This document shows, piece by piece, positions 10,201 through 20,296 of a DNA stretch of 60,024 bases. Each line of letters starts with the position of its first letter. Position 1 is the first letter of the stretch. The stretch covers positions 1 through 60,024 of the forward strand of contig CAMDSO010000009.1 of the NCBI GenBank assembly GCA_945906935.1, read 5' to 3'. Both the position numbers and the translations under genes were made by a program. Below the pieces are notes generated by a model, which had not been told where the DNA came from, searched no databases, and worked only from the letters and a program-made list of their open reading frames with translations. This stretch comes from Bordetella parapertussis (lineage in GTDB: Bacteria > Pseudomonadota > Gammaproteobacteria > Burkholderiales > SG8-41).

Positions 10201-13200
10201 TCATTAAAAGAAAAGTTGCCACCAATCGTTGAGGCGCCGAGTGCGCTAACGCTGTTCTGCCCCAACAATGATACGTTCCCGGTCGACGTCAGCTGCAGCT
10301 GGTCCGCCTTGACCGAACCATACGAATTATCAGAAATGGCGACGGCATTCAGCGTGACGTTTGCCGTCGTGTTGATTGCAGCGAACTTCGTCGAGCTGCC
10401 AGTGAGTTGAATATTACGACCCGCGGTAATACTGATATTGCCGCCCGCCATCGCGCTACCAGGCGAACCAATACGGGCACCGCCGCCACTGCCGGCGTTT
10501 AAGAGCACGTCGCGCCCACTGACGATAGTGATTGCAGTTGACTGCAATCCATTTGAGTCGGAGCCGATCGCCGCCCCGTTCGTCGTCGATCCAATGAGTT
10601 GGATATCGCTGCTCGAACCAACAGTGGTAAGGGCCAGCGAGGTTGTTCCACCGGATAAACCACCGATGCGCGCTCCGCCGCCAGCGGCCGCATTCAGAGT
10701 CAAACCTCCATTGAAGGTAAGCGTTTGGGTGGGTGCTACGATCGCCGCGTCATTGTCGGTTCCGAACGAGGACGCACTAATGGACGCCGCCCCCGCGGTG
10801 ATTGACTGCGAACCCAAGGCTTTGATACGCGCAAACTGGTTGGAACCACTCCCGCCCTGCACCGTGAGTGCACCACTTGCGCTGATTGTCTGGTTACCGA
10901 CGGATTCCAGATAGGCCGGACCCGTGGTTGCGCTTACGTTCAGATTATTACCGGCGATTACGCTCATGCTATTCGCGGTAACGGCCGAATTGACGTTGAT
11001 GGTCCCTTCGGCATTGATCGTCAGTGCGCCGGAGATCGGCGTATAGGCGTTAAAGTTTACCGCGCCGCCTGTCATCGAGACGCCGGCGCTGCTGGTGTTG
11101 CTATAACCGTTTGCAGTGAGCGTAGCGGCCGCAGTAAAACTCGCGTAGCGATTAAATGCGGTGCCGAAGTTCAACTGCATATCGTTCAGCGCGGAAATCG
11201 AGTAACTGCCCCCCGCCGCCGTATTCGTAAACATTGCCCCACCGGTGCCCACTGTGAAGCTACCCGTGCCAGCAGTGCCCCCGCTTATAACAATATCCCC
11301 CGCCGTCGTATTGCTTGCACTCAACCCGGCACCGTTGCCGCCCACCAACACGGACATGCCGTTGGCTGTTGTCAAATTGACAACCGGCGCATTAATCAAG
11401 CCGGGGCCAGACAAGGTGTCTGCCGTCAGGTTAACTGCCGCACCGCTTATGCCGGCTATTCCATCGGCAGTGCCAATTGCATAGCCGGAACTACTGCCAA
11501 AAGTCAGCGTGCCCAGTGTGCCAGTAGCCGCCGTCATATCGGCGGCAAGCGTTCCAATCAAGTTACCCGAATTAGATAGCGTCACGTCACCCGCACTTTT
11601 GATCGCCAGCTTCGAAACCGAGAGCGGCGCCGTCTGCGTGATATTCCCCAGCGTTGCCAGCGACAGGGTATTCGTGCCGGTCAGATTAACCGCCCCGAAA
11701 ACATTAATACCCCCGGTGTTGGTGAGATCACCAATACGCAAGGTGCCGGCCGATACACTCGAAAGACCAGCGCTATTTATACCCAAAATTCCAGCGCCAG
11801 TGGCGCCACCAATATTGATGACCTGACCGGCGGTATTCGCGCGTAATGCAACCACACCGCTAGTGCCGGCATTGATTGAACCCGCCGCCCCCCGCAAATC
11901 AATGGCGGTATCCGACCACAGGGCAATCACACCGCCAACAGTGGTGAGCCCCGCACCGGAGTCCACCTGGATCGTGCCATTCAATGCATGCAAACCAATA
12001 TTACCGTTGTTACTCACACCGTCATTGGCAATTAAATTAACGCCTGCCAACAAACGGATACCACCGTCTTCCGCGGTTACATCCTTGCCGCCGTTCGGCG
12101 CGATATTAAAAATATGACTAAAGTCGTCAATATTGATGGTGCCGGTAGTCTGCGAGACCACAAAATCACCGGTAGCACCGGTTTGCGGTGTGGTGCATGC
12201 AACCGTGAAATCACCGCCGTTACACGCACGCAAATCATTGGTGCCTTCGGTGATACGCACCGGATTACCAAGACTGCCGATACCTTTCAAAGCACCCAGC
12301 TTGGCCGCCCCATTGGGCGCATGGAGCTCCGTGCCGGATAATCCGTTACCAGTGATGGCACTATTCCAGGCATGCAGCTTGATATCTGAACCCGGCGCAC
12401 CATCAGCGGTGATCGTGCCGCTCTGCAAAGCGATATTGCCAGTGTCGGTGGTGATCCAAACCAGACCGATACCATTCGGCGATCCGTCGCCACCGACAGC
12501 GGAAATATCACCACCATTAATGGTTACCGCACCGCTGCCGCCAGCAGTCAATTTTACAGTGGCGTTGCCACCGGGCTTCGTGGTGGGATCGCCACCCACG
12601 GTCTGTACATAGGCACCGCTGTTGATCTGTATCCCCCCGCTACCGGAGGTCGTTACATCAACCAAAGCGGCACCGCCGCCCGAATTACCGTCACCCGCCT
12701 CGGCGTACAAATCAGCACCATGACTTAGCGTAACGGCGAGGCCATCAACCTGAACGCTAGCACCACCGCCGATGCCCCTATTCTCACCACCATACGCCTC
12801 TGCGTAGGCGCCGTTATCGAGCAGGACGGCACCGCTCCCGGCATTGAGAGTAATCGAACTATTACCGCTGCCGTCATTACCACCGGAGCCACCGTCCGCC
12901 TGCAGATACGCCAAACGATTGAGCGTGATAGCACCCCCCGCACCCGTGGCACCCGCGGCAATGCTCAAACTAATTGAAGCATCACCATTGTCGGCTGCTC
13001 CCGATCCGGCCCGCGCGTATAAAAAACTACGGTTATCGAGGAGAATACTGCCTGCGTTGTTAAACGAAATATCTGCCGCCCCACCATTGCCAGAGTAACC
13101 GTTGCCGCCTTCAGCCTTGAACCCGGCAACGTTATCCAATTTGACCAACTGCCCGCCACTATCCAACGTGATTGTTGCCGAACCGGCGTTACCACTGGAG

Positions 13201-16200
13201 AGACCTGCATCGCCACCGTTGGCCATGCTCAAATAACCTTCAGCGCCGTCGACGGCGATGCCAGTGCCGCCCGTGTTAGTCAGGTTGATGGTGGCATTAC
13301 CACCGTTACCGTTGTCCGAATAATATCCACCCTTCGCGCCGCGCGCCAAGAGCCTGGCATTACCACTAATAGAAATTCCACCACCGCTGGACAGGGTAAT
13401 TTGCGCATTACCGCCATTGCCGGTGGCGCGGTTGCCCACTCCACCGTCACCGCCGTAGCCGCCATTAGCGGCCACGACGGCACCACCGTCGAGAATGATG
13501 CCACCCGCACCACTGGTCAAAGTGATGGTCGCGTCACCGCCGTCGACATAGGAGTTGCCGCCCTGCGCGTACAGCGAAGTGCCTATACCGAGGGTGATTC
13601 CACCGGCCCCAGTGGCGTCGAGGCTAATCGAGGCAAGACCGCCGGCATTGGTCGCCGCAGATACAGAGCCCCCCCCAACCATTGCCTGAAGCGATGCGTA
13701 GTTACTCAGAACGATACCGCCATTGCCGTTACTGGACAAACTGATCGATGCCGCACCACCGTCACGCCCGACGCCATCTCCGCCTCTGGCTCGCAAGGTG
13801 GAAGCCGCTACCACAATCCCCTCAGAACCTGCGCTCAAGGTTATCGCAGCCGCCCCGCCATCGCCGGACGGACCAGCGTTCGGACCGCCCGCCGCGCCAG
13901 TAGCTCCAAGCAAGGAATTATTCTGTATCGTGATCCCGTTTCCACTTCCGGTGGTCATGGCAATACTCGCTGCCTGGCCGGCAGTAACGCCTGCGCTGAG
14001 GATGTTGGCGCTGCTCAACAATATGTCACCGGCCGATGCGGTGAATGTAATTGGGCCATTGGCTTGTAACGCCGCATTTTGCACGACGATAGAAGCCGAT
14101 GGCGCCCCAATACCAATAAACGCCCCTGCACCGCCAACGGGGTTCCTGAGGGTAATACCAGCCGGTATGGAACTACCCGCATTTACCGCTACGGTTGCAG
14201 CGGTTACTGGCCCCTGGACACCGATGGCCGCCCAAGCGCCGCTGCCAGTTCCCGCCGTCAGCGTGACACCGTTATCACTTGACAGCGTGACTGAGCCACC
14301 ATGGGCGCCTATCGCGCCGATCTGTGCAAATGCCCCAAAAGAGGCGGCGCCACCACTGCCCCCTGTTAATGTGACCGGACCGACGGCATCAATGCTAAGT
14401 GCAACATCGCCGGAATTACTGCCGATCACTGCGAGTGCATCAGTGCCGGCGCCACCGGCCAACGCCACGCTGCCGGTCGCGTTGATTTGAGCAGACATAC
14501 CCGTCAACTCGGTACCAATAGCGGCGACGTTCAGCGTGCCGCCGGCGCCGCCAGTCAGACTGATATTGTGCGCATTAATTGTCTGCGCGGCTGTACTGCC
14601 ACCGTCGAGCGAAATAAAGGCCGCATTTTCAGCATTCAAAGCACCACCGCTGGCACCGCCGATCAGCATAATGTTGGGGTTATCGCTACCGTCGCTATTA
14701 TTTCCCCGGATAGTCTGATCGCCATAGGCTGAAATACCGGCGGCATTATCCGTTCCGTTTGTGCCGCCGGTGATGTTGATGGAACCACCACCCGTGAACT
14801 TGATATTTTGTTGAACCGAGTTGGCGTGAAGAGTTGACGTACCATTCTCAATCAACGCCTGATTACCACTGGCGCCGGATCCGCCTTGCAAACGCAGTTC
14901 ACCACCCGCGGTAAATGTCAGTTCCTGCCGCCGGCCAAAGTTCATTATGGCCGCCTTGTTATTAATGCCCCCACCCCCTTCAATACTGAACAACCCGCCA
15001 TCGTTGACCGTAATCAACTGATCATTGTTGGCGCCACCACTTTGCTTGATCATGGCAGAATTTCCACTACCACCTGCTCCAGCTTTGACGGAAAGCCCGT
15101 TGCTGCCGACCGTAATATCCTGTTGACCCGCGGTAAAAATCTCCGCACTCAAATTAGTGCCCGACTCCGCGCCTTGCACCGTAATTCCCCTGGCAAGAAT
15201 AGTTTGGCCGCCCATAGACGCCAATGAGGTGGCGGCAGTCGAGGCAATTACACTCAGGTTATTGGTCGCGGTCAGATTCAACGCTCCCACAGTACTGACA
15301 TGGGCATTTTGCACGCTGATGTTACGACCAGCGTTGAGGTTGAGCGCGCCGGTTCCCGAGTTGACAATATTATTGCCAACCACGTTGATGTCGCGCACGG
15401 CCAGCAAAGTCAGATCATTGTAATAGTTGTAGTTAATCGGTGCATTGACGGTGATATCGCCATTACCGGTGCCACTCGAATTGGTGCTCACCGTCACACT
15501 GCCAAAGCCAAGCACCCCCACCAAATCATCGACGTTCAAGTTCGCCGTGGCAGGATTGCCGCTCAATGTAAAACACCCCATGGAAAAACAGTTTCCACCG
15601 GAGGTCGCATCCGTGCTGATCGTAATATCCGTCGGATCAAGCAACAGCATGCCGCTGCGCCCGAACGGCGCACGCGTATCGACCCGCGCGGAGAAATCCA
15701 GCCACTGCTTGCCTGAATTTTCAACGAAACCGCCATCGCCGCCATTCGCACCACCACGCGCGCTGATGCTGCCGTAGGAACGGGTCGCGTTATCTGCCCA
15801 CAGGATCACCTTGCCGCCGTTGCCGACGTCAGTGGCATCGGCCTTGATGGTGGCATCTGCGCTGAAATAAGTGGCGGCCGCGTTCTGCACCGCCGCGTTG
15901 GCGCCCTGATAATCGCCGCCGACCAACACGTTGCCACCGCCAGTCGAACCGGAGGCATTGATCGTCGCGCGGTCGGTGATGCCCACCAGATTACCGAGCA
16001 CCTGCACATTGCCGCCGTTGCCACTGCTGCCAGTGGCTTCGATCGCGCCGGCCACCAGCGTGGTATCGCCCGACTGCACTGTCACAGTGCCGCCGGCCGC
16101 GCCGCTGGCACTTAAGGTGGAACCGGCCTCGACCGTCACGTTCTTGGTGGCCTTGAGCAGAATTTCGCCGTTGGCGCCACGCACCACACCATCGGCACGA

Positions 16201-17048
16201 ATAATGCCGCTGTTACGGATCAAGCCGGCGTAGATGCCGACCTTGCCGCTGTTGGCAATGATCTGACCGATGTTGACCGCCTGATTGTCCGGCGCGTCGA
16301 TCTGCACGCGCAGATTGGGCGTGCCGGAATCGACCAGATCAATCGTCTTGCCGGCGGCGAGAATGACCTCGCCCTGCGGACTGCTGATGACGCCATGGTT
16401 CTCAACATTCGGCGCGACCAGATAAACCTGCCCGCCGCTTGGTGTGGTGATCGTGCCTTGATTGACCACGTTAGCCGCCCCTGGCGTGTCGGTAAAGCGC
16501 ATACGGCCGGCGAGAAAATCGGCGTTCGACAAATTGAGTGTGGACGCCACCAGGCCGGCGACATCAATGGTCGAACCGGCACCAAACAACACGCCATTGG
16601 GGTTCAACAAAAACACGCGGCCGTTCGACTGCAAAGTGCCCAGGATAATCGACGGATCAACACCGACCACCCGATTTAGAACCGTGCTGGCGGCAGACTG
16701 CTGAATAAAACGCGTGACCTCGTTGCTGCCAACCGAAAAGCCCTGCCAGTTGATAATCGAGCCGGGCGAGTTGGTGATACTGAGGGTATTGCCGTTCTGT
16801 CGGGCGGAAACCTGACCATTGACGACGGACAGACCGTAGGGATTAGCCAGCGCACCGTGCGCGACAAAGCAGGAGGCAACCGCCATCGCGATCGCTTTGG
16901 CTTTGGCATGCGGCCGAAGCAATAACGCATACTGCCTGCGGACGCCCGATTGCTCCAATGATTGCTCCAATAACGGTCTGTGACAACGATTCGCTTTTCC
17001 CACACTCCCCCCCCCGACAGATGTGCCACGCTGTGTTCGATCGCTCAT
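7257..17048 (-). CDS. Filamentous-haemagglutinin-type giant exoprotein (TpsA-like)
   Basis: Predicted surface or secreted beta-helical adhesin of 3263 residues. A long basic N-terminal extension precedes a signal core (cleavage near HGALA-NPYG, residue 68), as in extended-signal TpsA proteins. The TPS secretion domain follows (about 69-320) with the NPNG motif at 149-152. Then comes GKQWLDFSARVDTRAPFGRSG...LDPTDI, common in this adhesin class, and a very long Gly/Asn/Ser-rich beta-helix. Residues about 2315-2739 are six 71-residue tandem repeats. The tail is low-complexity (STPTD repeats, DKDKDKDKDKD) and ends QCN. I give the ATG at 17046-17048; a GTG at 17001-17003 right behind a G9 run is a strong alternative. 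No TpsB/FhaC partner is in the window. The gene lies between a Crp-family regulator and the FecR gene. Confidence 0.9.
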   Translation of the reverse strand: MSDRTQRGTSVGGGSVGKANRCHRPLLEQSLEQSGVRRQYALLLRPHAKAKAIAMAVASCFVAHGALANPYGLSVVNGQVSARQNGNTLSITNSPGSIINWQGFSVGSNEVTRFIQQSAASTVLNRVVGVDPSIILGTLQSNGRVFLLNPNGVLFGAGSTIDVAGLVASTLNLSNADFLAGRMRFTDTPGAANVVNQGTITTPSGGQVYLVAPNVENHGVISSPQGEVILAAGKTIDLVDSGTPNLRVQIDAPDNQAVNIGQIIANSGKVGIYAGLIRNSGIIRADGVVRGANGEILLKATKNVTVEAGSTLSASGAAGGTVTVQSGDTTLVAGAIEATGSSGNGGNVQVLGNLVGITDRATINASGSTGGGNVLVGGDYQGANAAVQNAAATYFSADATIKADATDVGNGGKVILWADNATRSYGSISARGGANGGDGGFVENSGKQWLDFSARVDTRAPFGRSGMLLLDPTDITISTDATSGGNCFSMGCFTLSGNPATANLNVDDLVGVLGFGSVTVSTNSSGTGNGDITVNAPINYNYYNDLTLLAVRDINVVGNNIVNSGTGALNLNAGRNISVQNAHVSTVGALNLTATNNLSVIASTAATSLASMGGQTILARGITVQGAESGTNLSAEIFTAGQQDITVGSNGLSVKAGAGGSGNSAMIKQSGGANNDQLITVNDGGLFSIEGGGGINNKAAIMNFGRRQELTFTAGGELRLQGGSGASGNQALIENGTSTLHANSVQQNIKFTGGGSINITGGTNGTDNAAGISAYGDQTIRGNNSDGSDNPNIMLIGGASGGALNAENAAFISLDGGSTAAQTINAHNISLTGGAGGTLNVAAIGTELTGMSAQINATGSVALAGGAGTDALAVIGSNSGDVALSIDAVGPVTLTGGSGGAASFGAFAQIGAIGAHGGSVTLSSDNGVTLTAGTGSGAWAAIGVQGPVTAATVAVNAGSSIPAGITLRNPVGGAGAFIGIGAPSASIVVQNAALQANGPITFTASAGDILLSSANILSAGVTAGQAASIAMTTGSGNGITIQNNSLLGATGAAGGPNAGPSGDGGAAAITLSAGSEGIVVAASTLRARGGDGVGRDGGAASISLSSNGNGGIVLSNYASLQAMVGGGSVSAATNAGGLASISLDATGAGGITLGIGTSLYAQGGNSYVDGGDATITLTSGAGGIILDGGAVVAANGGYGGDGGVGNRATGNGGNAQITLSSGGGISISGNARLLARGAKGGYYSDNGNGGNATINLTNTGGTGIAVDGAEGYLSMANGGDAGLSSGNAGSATITLDSGGQLVKLDNVAGFKAEGGNGYSGNGGAADISFNNAGSILLDNRSFLYARAGSGAADNGDASISLSIAAGATGAGGAITLNRLAYLQADGGSGGNDGSGNSSITLNAGSGAVLLDNGAYAEAYGGENRGIGGGASVQVDGLAVTLSHGADLYAEAGDGNSGGGAALVDVTTSGSGGIQINSGAYVQTVGGDPTTKPGGNATVKLTAGGSGAVTINGGDISAVGGDGSPNGIGLVWITTDTGNIALQSGTITADGAPGSDIKLHAWNSAITGNGLSGTELHAPNGAAKLGALKGIGSLGNPVRITEGTNDLRACNGGDFTVACTTPQTGATGDFVVSQTTGTINIDDFSHIFNIAPNGGKDVTAEDGGIRLLAGVNLIANDGVSNNGNIGLHALNGTIQVDSGAGLTTVGGVIALWSDTAIDLRGAAGSINAGTSGVVALRANTAGQVINIGGATGAGILGINSAGLSSVSAGTLRIGDLTNTGGINVFGAVNLTGTNTLSLATLGNITQTAPLSVSKLAIKSAGDVTLSNSGNLIGTLAADMTAATGTLGTLTFGSSSGYAIGTADGIAGISGAAVNLTADTLSGPGLINAPVVNLTTANGMSVLVGGNGAGLSASNTTAGDIVISGGTAGTGSFTVGTGGAMFTNTAAGGSYSISALNDMQLNFGTAFNRYASFTAAATLTANGYSNTSSAGVSMTGGAVNFNAYTPISGALTINAEGTINVNSAVTANSMSVIAGNNLNVSATTGPAYLESVGNQTISASGALTVQGGSGSNQFARIKALGSQSITAGAASISASSFGTDNDAAIVAPTQTLTFNGGLTLNAAAGGGARIGGLSGGTTSLALTTVGSSSDIQLIGSTTNGAAIGSDSNGLQSTAITIVSGRDVLLNAGSGGGARIGSPGSAMAGGNISITAGRNIQLTGSSTKFAAINTTANVTLNAVAISDNSYGSVKADQLQLTSTGNVSLLGQNSVSALGASTIGGNFSFNDFSMATPGTLAINDAVAAVGSMSLGVAGNVTQDAVPGNITAAGLELLGANGNYFLTNSANNVGVLAGNTGTVKFRDNTGFDIGSVNTVGLTTSGNTTLYTAGTVTQSQSITAAGLELLGTGAFNLNGANNAVTTLAGNTGSVKFRDNTGFDIGSVNTVGLTTSGNTTLDTTATVTQSQAITSAGLELLGAAGTFNLDGANNAVTTLAGNTGIVKFRDNTGFDIGSVNTVGLTTSGNTTLDTTATVTQSQAITASGLELLGTGGVFNLNSVNNAITTLAGNTGTVKFRDNTGFDIGSVNTVGLTTSGNTTLDTTATVTQSQAITAPGLELLGTGGTFNLNSVNNAITTLAGNTGTVKFRDNTGFDVGSVNTVGLTTSGNTTLDTTATVTQSQAITAAGLELVGAGGSFNLASVNNAITTLAGNTGSVKFKDNTGFAIGTVNALPGVTVSGSVAFDSASAVTQSQKIVAPGLELLGAGGTYTLTNAANNVDTLATNTGSVSYVDLNALLSGSVGGTTGIAGSAAVNLTADSLTGTGSIAAPIVNLTTANGMSVLVAGSGSGLSAANTTSGDIVLTGGGSTSAVTGAVDFSVGGTGASFTNAAVGGGYYISALNNMQLKAGTANDRYARFAAGGTLTSSGYGNTSSAGVLMMANGVSFTGSSANIAGALGIVSGGAVNVNSNVSASSIDVDGASLTVVGATFDSIAANFVGYTTGNVVVNTGGRIKGNPDVVLTVGGNILLDSGGKIEAASPNSVRVTFPSAAGGGYIVNGVPGLVADPATGTGFYAAGLPASVGSGFVASYGIAPVDVAPTAATVAATTSVAAAINTVVNATNTTTTTNTTSTAVITDFGGGNPGPDVTSTNPTVAANSTPTDGGGPSSGGPAASTPTDSGAPSSGGPAGSGTTSNNPGTTEGGATDSAGGGSAGAGGTAGAGGNAGSKTAASSDKDKDKDKDKDGEKDKKKTTEKSDSSKSSNRTKVALQCN
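7261..7276. repeat. 16-bp perfect palindrome at the exoprotein/FecR junction
   Basis: TTGCATTGCAATGCAA equals its own reverse complement. It covers the last codons of the exoprotein gene (…ALQC) and lies 31 bp upstream of the FecR start codon. In RNA it could fold as a 6-bp stem with a 4-nt loop and influence FecR translation, or in DNA act as an operator; both ideas are inference. Confidence 0.6.
7345..7374 (-). repeat. Hexanucleotide repeat coding for Lys-Asp pairs
   Basis: Five near-identical 6-bp units (TCCTTA, then TCTTTA and TCCTTG variants on the plus strand) encode the run DKDKDKDKDKD near the exoprotein C terminus. Because the unit is 6 bp, gain or loss changes the tail by two residues without breaking the frame. 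Confidence 0.8.
8832..10106 (-). repeat. Six tandem 213-bp repeats inside the exoprotein gene
   Basis: The same landmark (the codon for Arg in KFRDNTGFDIGS, or its variant) recurs at 9980, 9770, 9557, 9344, 9131 and 8918, giving steps of 210, 213, 213, 213 and 213 bp. Each unit encodes 71 residues (70 in the first full step), with the stretches VTQSQAIT, GLELLG, LAGNTGTVKFRDNTGF and TVGLTTSGNTTL. The central four units are nearly identical also at third codon positions, while the outer two have diverged, as expected for recent expansion by recombination. Units are in frame, so copy-number change would keep the protein open. Confidence 0.93.
16948..16971 (-). repeat. 12-bp tandem duplication in the exoprotein signal region
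   Basis: GATTGCTCCAAT (plus strand) occurs twice without a gap, coding for a repeated LEQS motif in the N-terminal extension. It is in frame and could expand or contract by slippage. Confidence 0.85.
17007..17015 (-). repeat. Homopolymer of nine G near the exoprotein start
   Basis: Nine consecutive C on the plus strand (G on the coding strand). With the ATG at 17048 the run is codons 12-14 and one-base slippage would shift the frame. With the GTG at 17001-17003 the run would be in the ribosome-binding region and slippage would change spacing. Both are known routes of phase variation in surface proteins of other bacteria. Confidence 0.85.
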
Positions 17049-17049
17049 C

Positions 17050-17063
17050 TTGATTAAAATCAA
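17050..17063. promoter_or_regulatory. FNR-type box TTGAT-N4-ATCAA
   Basis: TTGATTAAAATCAA is a perfect match to the FNR/ANR consensus. It lies in an AT-rich gap of about 220 bp between the Crp-family gene and the exoprotein gene, one base upstream of the ATG at 17048. If it works as a class II activator site (centre at -41.5), the transcript would start near 17015, which would rule out the ATG at 17048 and favour the GTG at 17003 or a later start. Otherwise it would act as a repressor site over the ribosome-binding region. Which factor binds it cannot be told from the sequence. Confidence 0.7.
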
Positions 17064-17269
17064 TATGAGAACATTACAATTTCGTATTGATATTCTATGG
17101 ATTTTTTGCATTTTAGAACAGGCATAGGTGCACAAAAAATCATCCGAATACCATCCTGAATGCTGCTCACCAATCACAGCTTTCGCCCGGTTACGGCAGT
17201 AGCGGCAGAATCGCGCCAAACTGAAAAACTACCGGCCGCATAAAGGCGCAGGCTCAAGCGCCAGCACAA

Positions 17270-17941
17270 TCAGGTATTAGACGCACGCTTGCTAAGAGAA
17301 AACCGGTCCAGCAGAAAAATCTTGCGCTTTTCAGCGCGGATATAACCACGCACCTGCAAATCCTTGACCACCCGGCTGACCATCTCCCGCGAAGCGCCGA
17401 TCATGCGGGCAATTTCCTGCTTGGGCGGCGCCTTGCTTACGATCAATGAGCCGTCGACCTCCTCTGCATGATCCAGCAGCAGACGGGCGACGCGACCATA
17501 GACGTCGACCAACGCCAGGCTTTCAATTTTACGATCAGCCCCGCGCAACCGCCTGACCAGATTACCGATGATGACCATCGCCAGTTCGAAGTTCTGCTGC
17601 AGCACCGCCGTAAAACCCGCCTTCGACAGGCGCAACATACGGCAAGCTTCAAGCGTTTCAACACTGGCTGAGCTCGGCTGTCCATCCAGCAAACCCATCT
17701 CGCCAAAAAATTCGTTTACGCCAAGAACGGCGAGTATCACCTCGCGCCCCGCCTCGTCGGCTATCAGCACCTTGACGCGTCCGGACACGATCACATACAG
17801 CGCGTCAGTCTGCTCCCCCTCGCGCAAAATGAAACTGCCGCGCGGATAACTACGGTGCTGCAAACTTGGTCGCAGCAGGGTCAATTGCCCCTCGTTCAGT
17901 GAAGAAAAGAGCGGAACCGCTTTTAAAATATTTGAGTTCAT
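17270..17941 (-). CDS. Crp/Fnr-family transcription regulator
   Basis: The 223-residue product has an N-terminal cyclic-nucleotide-binding fold (about 10-120), a dimer helix (about 118-145) and a C-terminal winged helix (about 150-215). The phosphate-binding stretch FGEMGLLDGQPSSASV lacks the arginine that binds the cAMP phosphate in CRP. There is no N-terminal cysteine cluster, so it is not an Fe-S FNR. The recognition helix reads SREMVSR (184-190), mixing the CRP-type Arg-Glu pair with the FNR-type Ser-Arg end. It is co-directional with the exoprotein gene and 221 bp upstream of it, so local control of that gene is likely but unproven. The effector is unknown. Confidence 0.92.
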   Translation of the reverse strand: MNSNILKAVPLFSSLNEGQLTLLRPSLQHRSYPRGSFILREGEQTDALYVIVSGRVKVLIADEAGREVILAVLGVNEFFGEMGLLDGQPSSASVETLEACRMLRLSKAGFTAVLQQNFELAMVIIGNLVRRLRGADRKIESLALVDVYGRVARLLLDHAEEVDGSLIVSKAPPKQEIARMIGASREMVSRVVKDLQVRGYIRAEKRKIFLLDRFSLSKRASNT

Positions 17942-19270
<1,329 letters not shown>

Positions 19271-19290
19271 GCCGGCAGGCGCATCGCCGG

Positions 19291-19851
19291 ATGCCAGGCG
19301 CCATGAAAAAGCGCCCGCCTGAAGGCGTGCCGCCGCCGACCGAGGCACTCGATACCCTGTTGCCCGACGTCACGCGCCTGCCCGACCATGGGCGGGTCTT
19401 GCATCCGCGTCGCAAAATCCCGCCCATCGTCCGCCCCCGGACAAACGATGCAGATGCGCCGTCAGCCGACCTCTTGAGCGACCCCGCCGACTGGGGCGAC
19501 GAGCGCGGCGATGAAGGGTCTTACGTGCGCGACGGCATGCAGGCGCAAACGCTGCGCAAACTGCGCCGCGGACATTGGCGCTGCGACAACCAACTCGATT
19601 TGCACGGCCATACCAGCACCGAGGCGCGTTCGGCACTGGTGACTTTTCTGCGGGAATGCCAGGACGCAGGCGCACGCTGCGTGCGTATCGTGCACGGCAA
19701 AGGGCTGCAATCGCGGAACGGGGCGCCGGTGCTCAAGGCGAAAGTCGCCCACTGGCTGCGTCAAAGGGAAGAGGTACTCGCCTACTGCCAGGCCAAGCCC
19801 GGCGACGGCGGCAGCGGTGCCGTCGTCGTCCTGCTCAAGACGCGGCGCTAG
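19291..19851 (+). CDS. Smr-domain protein
   Basis: The 186-residue product ends in a Smr domain, a DNA or RNA nicking-endonuclease fold first known from the C terminus of MutS2. The motif LDLHGHTSTEAR is at about 103-114 and HGKGLQS at about 135-141. The first 85 residues are proline- and charge-rich and probably disordered. Stand-alone Smr proteins of this length are common in proteobacteria (YdaL/SmrA type) and are next to trxB in several betaproteobacteria. It starts 20 bp behind trxB and may be cotranscribed. A role in ribosome rescue or DNA repair is known for some relatives only. Confidence 0.9.
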   Translation: MPGAMKKRPPEGVPPPTEALDTLLPDVTRLPDHGRVLHPRRKIPPIVRPRTNDADAPSADLLSDPADWGDERGDEGSYVRDGMQAQTLRKLRRGHWRCDNQLDLHGHTSTEARSALVTFLRECQDAGARCVRIVHGKGLQSRNGAPVLKAKVAHWLRQREEVLAYCQAKPGDGGSGAVVVLLKTRR

Positions 19852-19867
19852 CGCCGCGCCAGCCGCA

Positions 19868-20296
<429 letters not shown>

